64,000 bases of DNA. Origin: Rhodamnia argentea. Taxonomy: Eukaryota; Streptophyta; Magnoliopsida; Myrtales; Myrtaceae. The DNA lies in NCBI RefSeq assembly GCF_020921035.1, contig NC_063159.1, forward strand, positions 7,790,501 to 7,854,500, read 5' to 3'. Both the position numbers and the translations under genes were made by a program. The notes beneath the pieces are model-generated. The model was given only the letters and a program-made list of their open reading frames with translations. It was not told where the DNA came from and ran no database searches. The first letter of the stretch is position 1. Each line of letters starts with the position of its first letter. Shown piece by piece: positions 57,317 through 64,000 of the stretch.

Positions 57317-58605
57317 ACGACTGTCGTATCTTCGAAATTAGGAAACTCCAAGCTATCAAAGTAAGTGTGAATAGGCCAAAATCTACCTTTTGAGCTAGGA
57401 AAATTTCGAGATATGTCATTCATTATTTACGTCAATTTCGATTCTTTTAAGCTCGAACTTACTTGGGTATTGGAGGTGTTAAAATTAGGCGCATAAACCA
57501 CAATCAAAGTAAAGCATAAAAGTGAGAGAGAGAAATCAAGATACCAGATTTTATTTTGATTCATCTCTCGTTACATCACTCAATTACAAGCGAAAAAAAG
57601 TATATATAACAGTAGCTATTCATCTAGGATGTGACCTACGTGCTTTCCGATTGATGAGCAGTATAAACCATACCTCAACAGGAGGGTCACTAAAAATAGT
57701 TCCATTAGGAACCTTCTTTGCCTATGGTGTGCAGAGTATGCTGAGCTGGGAGTCTGGTGAACGAGAAATTAGTGCAAGGAAGATTGAAGGGCGGCATAAC
57801 TGATATTTGAATGTTATCAAAATATTGTACCTCTTGTTAATAAAAATAAATAAATTGAGCTATGATAATTATCATCGAAATATAGGTTAGCAAAGCATTT
57901 TTATCAGCAAAAGATATGCATATATTGTTAGAACCAACACAATAGCGATGACTTTGAAATTTAAAACAATGAGACAAATAATGATCGGACTCGGAGGAAG
58001 AACTCTTTATTGGAATGCAAATGCTCTTTTCTTCGGTGTGTATTACTACTCTGAACTTCACGTCACTTTGTAGTGCCATTCACAAACAATATTGAATGAG
58101 AGAGAGACCAAGAAATTCGTACAATAATGAAAACACGCAAACACAAAGTCAAATAAAACACAAGACAATAAATGCTGAAGGAAAATAAGCTTGGCTTCTT
58201 TTTCTTTGTTCCTCTTCAGTAGCCCTCCTTCATCTATGGCAAATAGTTCTTCTTCCTCTTCAGTAGCCATCTTCAGTAGCCCTCCTTCATTTATGGCAAA
58301 TTGTTCTTCTTACCCTTTTCTTATTCATGAATAGTTCTTCTCGTTTTCGACTATTCATGAATAGTTTTTTCTTTTCTTCAATCTTTACCTTTAGGTGGCT
58401 ACCATGAATCAAGGCTTTCTCCCAAGACCACCAGCAACCAAATCCTAAACAGCAACTCAAGTGCTCAAATTCAATAATCAATTTTATGTTATTCAAAAAT
58501 ATATATGTATACAAAGTAGAATATTTATTGCATCATATTCCTTTGAGAAAATGCATGCTTGATCCGTGTCATTTTCTAATAGAAAATTCATTCTTATAGC
58601 TATTA
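57317..58605. other. Intergenic, no gene recognised
   Basis: A duplicated 'cttcagtagccctccttcat' unit lies at about 58215-58290, giving a tandem repeat of about 55 bp. The ORF at 57522-57803 has no features I can name. Confidence 0.45.
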
Positions 58606-59078
58606 GGGCTAAAGTACACTACAATTGCTAAAACTTGTATACGGCGTTTATTTTAGTGCCAAAACTTTCAAATCGATCACTTAAGTGCCAACTTTTTTTA
58701 AAAACGATCACTTAAGTGCCACTTTTTTTAAAAATGATCACTCAAATGCCAACTCCGATTTGAGCCGATGTGGTTCGTCGAAAATCCAACGTGGCCTTTT
58801 TTTTTATTAATATTTGAACTGATATGGCTCGCTGAAGTTACCATGAAGTGAGTATTTTTCAAAAAAATTGGCACTTAAGTGATTTTTTTTTTAAAAAAAA
58901 ATTGGCACTTAAGTGATCATTTGAAAGTTTTGGCACTTAAGTGAACGTTCTTCAAAAAATTTGACACTTAAGTGATCATTTTGTAAGTTTTGGAAGTAAA
59001 GTAAGCGTCATTTATAAGTTTTGGCACTAAAGTAAGCATCGTATATAAATTTTGGCACTTATAGTGTACTTAAGCCTT
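58606..59078. repeat. Fold-back repeat built from 'cacttaagtgatc' units
   Basis: The left end 'taaagtacactacaattgc' and right end 'cacttatagtgtacttaag' are inverted. The interior contains many copies of a near-palindromic 'gcacttaagtgatc' unit in both orientations (58675-58985). It is non-coding and likely a non-autonomous element. Confidence 0.6.
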
Positions 59079-59285
59079 GCTATTAGTTTAGAAAAATGTT
59101 AGGAAGTGCACTAGTAACGCTCTATGAGTCATTGGTAGGGCATCGGAAACATAGACATTTTCCATCTGTAGTAGCTGACTTCTTTAGAACGTGCCTTTGC
59201 TCGATTTTCCATGGGGCCATGTTTTCCTCCGGCCATCCTTTTGACGGGTGGGTTATAACTATGGACCGTATTCATATTTACATTT

Positions 59286-59512
59286 AGGGCGCGTTTATTC
59301 TGGAGATAATAAATGATTTGAAAAATATATTTTCTAAAAATAATTATTTTTTTTTATCTCTTACAGATATAAATAAACGAAAAATATTTAGACATAAATT
59401 GGTATTGATAATGAAAATATTTTACATCAATTAATTATTTCAAGTAACATAAGATATTATTTTTAGAAAAATATATTTCAAATCATGTGTTTTTCGTGAA
59501 ATAGACCAACCG
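59286..59512. mobile_element. Fold-back element, copy in duplication unit 1
   Basis: The left arm 'gcgtttattctggagataat' (59290 on) pairs with the right arm ending 'ttttcgtgaaatagacc' (59512) through 'atgatttgaaaaatatattt'. The same element sits in unit 2 at 60672-60893, so insertion preceded the duplication. Confidence 0.55.
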
Positions 59513-59589
59513 ACATTGTACGTGGGGATGTACACGACGTGTAACCCACAAATTAGTTGGGCAATTGTAGAAATAGAATAAGGCGAAAT

Positions 59590-59950
59590 AACACAAATTA
59601 TCCCTGAACTTTGATCCAATGTGTAATAATGTTCTTGAACTTTTAATTGGACCAATATGGTCCCTGAACTTTTATCCAATATGCAACATGGTCTGTGAAC
59701 TTCGAATTTGACCAATGTGGACCCCGAACTTTCGGAATATGTTTAATTTAGTTCATGAACTTGAATTAATGGAATGACTATATTGAACATCTTCATGTAG
59801 TTCAATGACTAAGTTGAACATGTTCCAAAAGTTCAAAGACTACATTGATTAAATTAAAAGTAGAGGGACCACATTACACATTGGGTTAAAGTTCATGAAC
59901 CATACTTGTCAAATTAAAAGTTCATTGATTATATTACATATGAATTTTAA
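59590..59950. repeat. Degenerate tandem repeat, about 38-42 bp unit, unit 1
   Basis: Variants of '(c)tgaactttgatccaatgtgcaatatggtc' recur about nine times, some in inverted orientation. The matching array in unit 2 (60970-61575) is about 250 bp longer. Confidence 0.6.
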
Positions 59951-60410
59951 GGACTATTTGTATCATTATCCCAAAGAATAACCATTTTCGAAGCGCGTGG
60001 TCATGCATTATTACAATTAGTATGAACTGGTGTTGTCCCAAACCAATTTCGGCTTTAAAATATTGCCCCAAGAAAAAAACATGTACCTAAAATTCCAAAT
60101 TTCTGCCTTGCATCTCACTCTCGTACAATTCTTCCAACCACCAAGTCCATAACACAAACGACATTTCCTTGTGGAATACGTTCGCCTGTCAAGTCGATGT
60201 TCACTATGAGAGAAGATGGTGCCCTCAACGTTGACTTGGACTGTCGTTTCTAGTTGCGGTCAACTTCCGTTTGTCCATTCATAAAACCCAAGTTTCTTCC
60301 CAGAAAGTTACTCAAGATACTGTCAATTTCCATCAATGGTCGCATAAGTGGCGAGAAACGAGAACGAGAAGAGCTGCAATTTCATCGTTTGCGAGGTACG
60401 TTCTATTGTC

Positions 60411-62046
60411 ACTAAAGTAAACGTCGTATATAAGTTTTGATACTTATAATATTCTTAAGCCTTGCTATTAGTTTAGAAAAATGTTAGGAAGTGCACTAGT
60501 AACGCCCTATGAGTCATTGGAAGGGCATCGGGAACATAGACATTTTCCATCAGAAGTAGCTGACTTCTTTAGAACGTGCCTTTGCTCGATTTTCCATGGG
60601 GCCATGTTTTCCTCCAGCCATCCTTTTGACGGGTGGGTTATAACTGTGGACCGTATTCATATTTACATTTAGGGCGCGTTTATTCTAGAGATAATAAATG
60701 ATTTGAAAAATATTTTTTCTAAAAATAATTATTTTTTTTATCTCTTATAGATATAAATAAATGAAAAATATTTAGACATAAATTGATATTGATAATGAAA
60801 ATATTTTTTATCAGCTAATTATTTAAGTAACATAAGAGATCATTTTTAGCAAAACATATTTCAAATCATGTGTTTTTCGTGAAATAGATCGACCAACTTT
60901 GTACGTGGGGATGTCCACGACGCGTAACCCACAAATCAGATGGGCAATTGTAGGAATAGAATAAGGCGAAATAACACAAATAATCTATGAACTTTGATCC
61001 AATGTGCAATATGATCCCCGAACTTTTAATTGGACCAATATGGTCTCCGAACTTTCATCCAATATGCAACGTGGTCTCCGAACTTCTAATTTGACAAATG
61101 CGGTCCTTGAACTTTCGGAATATGTTCAATATAGTCCCTAAACTTGAATCAATGGAAGAACTATATTAAACATCTTCATATAGTTCAAGGACCGAGTTGA
61201 ACATGTTCCAAAAGTTTAAGGACCACATTGCTCATTGGGTTAAATGATCCATGAACTTTGATACAATGTGCAATATGGTCCTTGAACTTTCATCCAATAT
61301 GCAACGTGGTCATTGAACTTCTAATTTGACCAATGGGGTCCCTGAACTTTCGAAATATGTTTAATTTAGTCCCTAAACTTGAATTAATGAAAGGACTATA
61401 TTGAAAATCTTCATATAGTTCAAGGACTAACTTGAACATATTCCAAAAGTTCAAGGGCCACATTGGTTAAATTAAAAGTACAGGGACCACATTGCACGTT
61501 GGGTTAAAGTTGAGGGATCATATTGGTCAAATTAAAAGTTCATGGATTATATTACACATTGAGTCAAAATTCAATGACTATTTGTGTCGTTATCCCAAAG
61601 AATAACCATTTTCGAAGCGTGTGGTCATACATTATTACAATTAGTATGAACTGGTGCTGTCCCAAACCAATTTCGGCTTTAAAATATCGCCCCAAGAAAA
61701 AAAAAATGTACCTAAAATTCCAAATTTCTGTCTTTCATCTCACTCTCGTACTATTCTTCCAACCACCAAGTCCATAACACAAAAGACATTTCCTTGTGGA
61801 CCACGTTCGCCTGTCAAGTCGATGTTCACTATGAGAGAAGATGGTGCCCTCAACGTTGACTTGGAGTGTCGTTTCCGGTTGCGGTCAACTTCCGTTTGTC
61901 CATTCATAAAACCCAAGTTTCTTCCCAGAAAGTTACCCAAGATACTGACGAATCTGTCAATTTCCATCAATGGTCGCATAAGTAGCGAGAAACGAGAACG
62001 AGAAGAGCTGCAATTTCATCGTTTGCGAGGTACGTTCTATTGTCAT
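60411..62046 (+). repeat. Tandem duplication copy 2: TM9SF upstream region and leader exon
   Basis: It is homologous to 59031-60410 and directly adjacent. It is longer because the 'ttgaacttt' array expanded (60970-61575). It ends in the leader exon (about 61730-62029) that splices toward the TM9SF coding exon. Confidence 0.85.
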
Positions 62047-62341
62047 TTGATCTTCATTTACTTATGTTTTCTTGCAATATCCCAGAAAAGAAGAAGAAGA
62101 AATCAACCAAAATTGTTTTCTTGATGTATTGGATTCTGATGCTTCATTTTCATTAGTAGATAGATCAAAGGATCTCCTGATCTTTGGCCTCGTGCCGATG
62201 AAGGACGTTTTTCTTGCTGCTAAGCCATGAAAGATCTGAAATTTTTCGTCGATGATTGGAGTATAGTTCATGAGTTTCATGCACGGTATTTTGAGACGAA
62301 TTATCATTGAACTTGAGCTTAGTTGCCTGATTCTCTTGTAG
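62030..62341 (+). other. Probable 5'-UTR intron of the TM9SF gene
   Basis: Donor GAG|GTACGT at 62029/62030 and acceptor TTCTCTTGTAG|CTATCAAG at 62341/62342, eight bases before the ATG at 62350. The leader exon upstream has no long conserved reading frame. Inference from splice motifs. Confidence 0.65.
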
Positions 62342-62349
62342 CTATCAAG

Positions 62350-64000
62350 ATGACAAGCTCTGCAATCAGGAGTTGGGTTTTCTTTGCACTCTCTTCAATT
62401 TGGTTTTCTTTGGCAAGAAGCTACATGCACACATACGTCAGCAATGATCATATGTCTGCGCAAGTTAATTCTTTGACCTCCATTGAGACTTTGCTTCCCT
62501 TGAGTTACTATGGTCTCCCATACTGCAAGCCCATGGAAGGGATCCGAAAACGCGTCGGCAATGTGGGCGCCGCTCTCATGGGAGACCAGATTGTCAACTC
62601 GCCGTATCGGTTCCGAGGGCATGTGAATGAGTCCATCTACCTCTGCACTACTAGTCCCCTGAGCAAGCAGGAGGCGAGGCTCTTGAAGCAGCGCATTCGC
62701 GATATGTACCAAGTGAACATGATGCTCGATGGTTTGCCGGTAATAAGGTATGTCAGCTATGGTGGGATTGACATCCAATGGACCGGCTTCCCAATTGGGT
62801 ATCCACTGCCGGACAGCGATGATGTTTACATCATTAATCATCTCAAGTTCACCATCTTGGTGAACGAGCACAGTGACTGCGGTCAGCGGGGCTGTGACAT
62901 AATGGATTTTGATGCGTCATCCAATGGCATGATCTCTGAGGGTTATAAAGCGACGTCGCCGTTCGAGATTGTGGGCTTCAGGGTGGTTCCTTGCAGTGTC
63001 AAGTACGACCCAGAAAACATGCAAAGGCTCAAAATGTATGACAACATTGATCCAATTGAATGTCCCCTCGATCTTGAGACATCGCAGGTTGTGAGGGAGG
63101 ACGAGAGGATATCCTTCACTTATGAAGTTCAGTTCGTGAAGAGCGATATCGGCTGGCAGTCTCGTTGGGACATTTATTTGAAGCAGGGAGATTCGAGTGT
63201 CCGTTGGTTCTCGGTACTCAATTCTCTGATAACCATCCTTGTCTTAACCGGTATTGTCTTCGCCATATTCCATAAGACCATATCTAGGGAACTTGCAAAA
63301 TGTCGGGGACTCGATAAGCAGGCTGAAGCACAGACTGATGACGAGCCTTCGGGTTGGAAGCTTCTCGCCGGTGATGCATTCAAAGAGCCGAATCACTCTA
63401 GGCTTCTCAGTGTGATGGTTGGCACTGGGGTCCAAATCGCACTGACTGGATTTGTGACTGTAATTATCGCAGCCTTCGGCTTCGTACCGCCTGATGCTCG
63501 AGGAATGATACTGACGTTGATAATAACTATCTACTCTTGTTTGGGAATCGTTGGCGGGTACATTGGCGTGCGTTTGTGGAGAACGCTGAAAGGAAGTACT
63601 GATGGTTGGAAATTGGTCTCATGGTTGATCGTATTTCTCTTTCCAGGAATCATCTTCATCGTACTGGTGTCCCTCAACTTCGTAATGTGGAACAACCGTA
63701 GCACCGCCTTTATTTTCTCCTCCATGTATGTCAGATCTTTGTTGCTCTTGTTCTGCATTTCAGCGCCAGTCACGCTCTTGGGAGGACTCCTAGCGACCTG
63801 GGCCGAGGCCATCCAATATCCAGTGAAAACTAATCACATTCCTAGGGAAATCCCGGCTAGGACACTTCTCTCGTGGCTCTTAGTTCTTGATGCTGGGATG
63901 ATCCCATTCGGCACGCTCTTTATTGAACTCTTCTTCCTTCTGAGTAGCATATGTCTCGGTAGGTTCTACAGCGTGACGGGGACCCTCTGCCTTTGTCTTC
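62350..64000 (+). CDS. Transmembrane 9 superfamily (nonaspanin/EMP70) protein, partial at 3' end, 550 codons
   Basis: TM9SF proteins are Golgi/endosome membrane proteins of about 640 aa with a signal peptide, a luminal domain and nine membrane spans. Here the ATG at 62350 starts a signal peptide (residues 1-24, 'SWVFFALSSIWFSLARS'). The luminal domain includes 'VNSLTSIETLLPLSYYGLPY', 'NSPYRFRGHVNESIYLC', 'FEIVGFRVVPCSVKYDP' and 'SFTYEVQFVKSDIGWQSRWD'. The first membrane span starts near residue 288 ('LNSLITILVLTGIVFAIF'). Further spans are near 352-375, 387-411, 423-448, 455-480 and 508-540, with the family signature 'IPREIPAR' at about 496-503. The frame is still open at the window edge and about 90-100 residues, including the last spans and the C-terminal sorting motif, are beyond it. 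No intron occurs in the visible coding part. It resembles the plant TM9SF11/12-type or 7-10-type members; I cannot assign a number. Confidence 0.93.
   Translation, partial: MTSSAIRSWVFFALSSIWFSLARSYMHTYVSNDHMSAQVNSLTSIETLLPLSYYGLPYCKPMEGIRKRVGNVGAALMGDQIVNSPYRFRGHVNESIYLCTTSPLSKQEARLLKQRIRDMYQVNMMLDGLPVIRYVSYGGIDIQWTGFPIGYPLPDSDDVYIINHLKFTILVNEHSDCGQRGCDIMDFDASSNGMISEGYKATSPFEIVGFRVVPCSVKYDPENMQRLKMYDNIDPIECPLDLETSQVVREDERISFTYEVQFVKSDIGWQSRWDIYLKQGDSSVRWFSVLNSLITILVLTGIVFAIFHKTISRELAKCRGLDKQAEAQTDDEPSGWKLLAGDAFKEPNHSRLLSVMVGTGVQIALTGFVTVIIAAFGFVPPDARGMILTLIITIYSCLGIVGGYIGVRLWRTLKGSTDGWKLVSWLIVFLFPGIIFIVLVSLNFVMWNNRSTAFIFSSMYVRSLLLLFCISAPVTLLGGLLATWAEAIQYPVKTNHIPREIPARTLLSWLLVLDAGMIPFGTLFIELFFLLSSICLGRFYSVTGTLCLCL

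Larger units (their letters stand above)
59031..60410 (+). repeat. Tandem duplication copy 1: TM9SF upstream region and leader exon
   Basis: It is collinear with 60411-62046 from 'cactaaagtaagcatcgtata' to 'gcgaggtacgttctattgtc'. It includes a fold-back element (59286-59512), an array of 'ttgaactttcatccaatatg' units (59590-59950), and a copy of the leader exon (about 60100-60395) ending in the same splice donor GAG|GTACGT (60395/60396). Confidence 0.85.

Noticed and set aside
57522..57803. Plus-strand ORF of 93 codons
   Set aside because: I looked for organellar or kinase motifs and found none. Could be a transferred or repeat fragment but unsupported.
61654..62124. 156-codon plus-strand ORF upstream of TM9SF
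   Set aside because: It overlaps the inferred leader exon and donor site, has no family resemblance, and the duplicated copy has a stop in the same frame. Best explained as chance within the 5' UTR.
1..64000. CRISPR arrays, bacterial operons or plasmid features
   Set aside because: Spliced plant genes and plant retroelements throughout. The only regular arrays are plant-type microsatellites, minisatellites and fold-back repeats.

Overview
This is nuclear DNA of a flowering plant, rich in transposable elements. The evidence is spliced genes with plant-specific families (X8/CBM43 protein, XTH, UDP-glycosyltransferase, B-type CDK, DUF641, plant mobile domain), plant LTR retrotransposons of both superfamilies, a hAT element and many small fold-back repeats. 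It is a eudicot by general character. The style of the short AT-rich repeats reminded me of Myrtaceae (Eucalyptus relatives), but I cannot verify that without a search.

Layout. 1-7.3 kb: remnants of a minus-strand tandem array of UDP-glycosyltransferases. There are three or four partial copies, none intact, with duplicated flanks and small inverted-repeat elements. 8.1-17.0 kb: a Ty3/gypsy element of Tat-like type, minus strand, with two LTR copies. Between them lie broken RNase H and integrase, and an antisense, spliced-looking extra ORF with a plant mobile domain and coiled coils. Part of a second tandem unit follows. 17.5-24.1 kb: a complete-ended but mutated Ty1/copia element (LTRs and GAAAC target duplication). 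24.7-26.0 kb: two small inverted-repeat elements. 26.2-29.1 kb: a complete-ended hAT element with an 8-bp target duplication and a broken transposase, just 5' of a decayed B-type CDK copy. 30.1-34.8 kb: a young Ty1/copia element (275/276-bp LTRs, GAGGG duplication) inserted inside the last exon of an XTH gene that is itself a pseudogene (30.08-35.93 kb).

35.9-64 kb is the gene-bearing part. It holds a small two-exon Lys-rich protein (42.1-42.8 kb), a three-exon secreted proline-rich X8 protein (46.06-47.03 kb), an intronless WRNIP1/RarA-type AAA+ ATPase with a UBA domain (47.7-49.5 kb), a DUF641/GIL1-like coiled-coil protein (51.8-53.05 kb, minus) and the first 550 codons of a TM9SF/nonaspanin membrane protein running off the right edge (62.35 kb on). 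The upstream region and untranslated first exon of the TM9SF gene are tandemly duplicated (59.03-62.05 kb).

The functional genes look like unrelated housekeeping or cell-wall genes that happen to be neighbours, not a pathway cluster. Most of the interest lies in how transposons and local duplications have broken or rewired genes: the XTH interrupted by a copia element, the collapsed UGT array, the duplicated TM9SF promoter/first exon, and the retroelement carrying an antisense plant-mobile-domain ORF.
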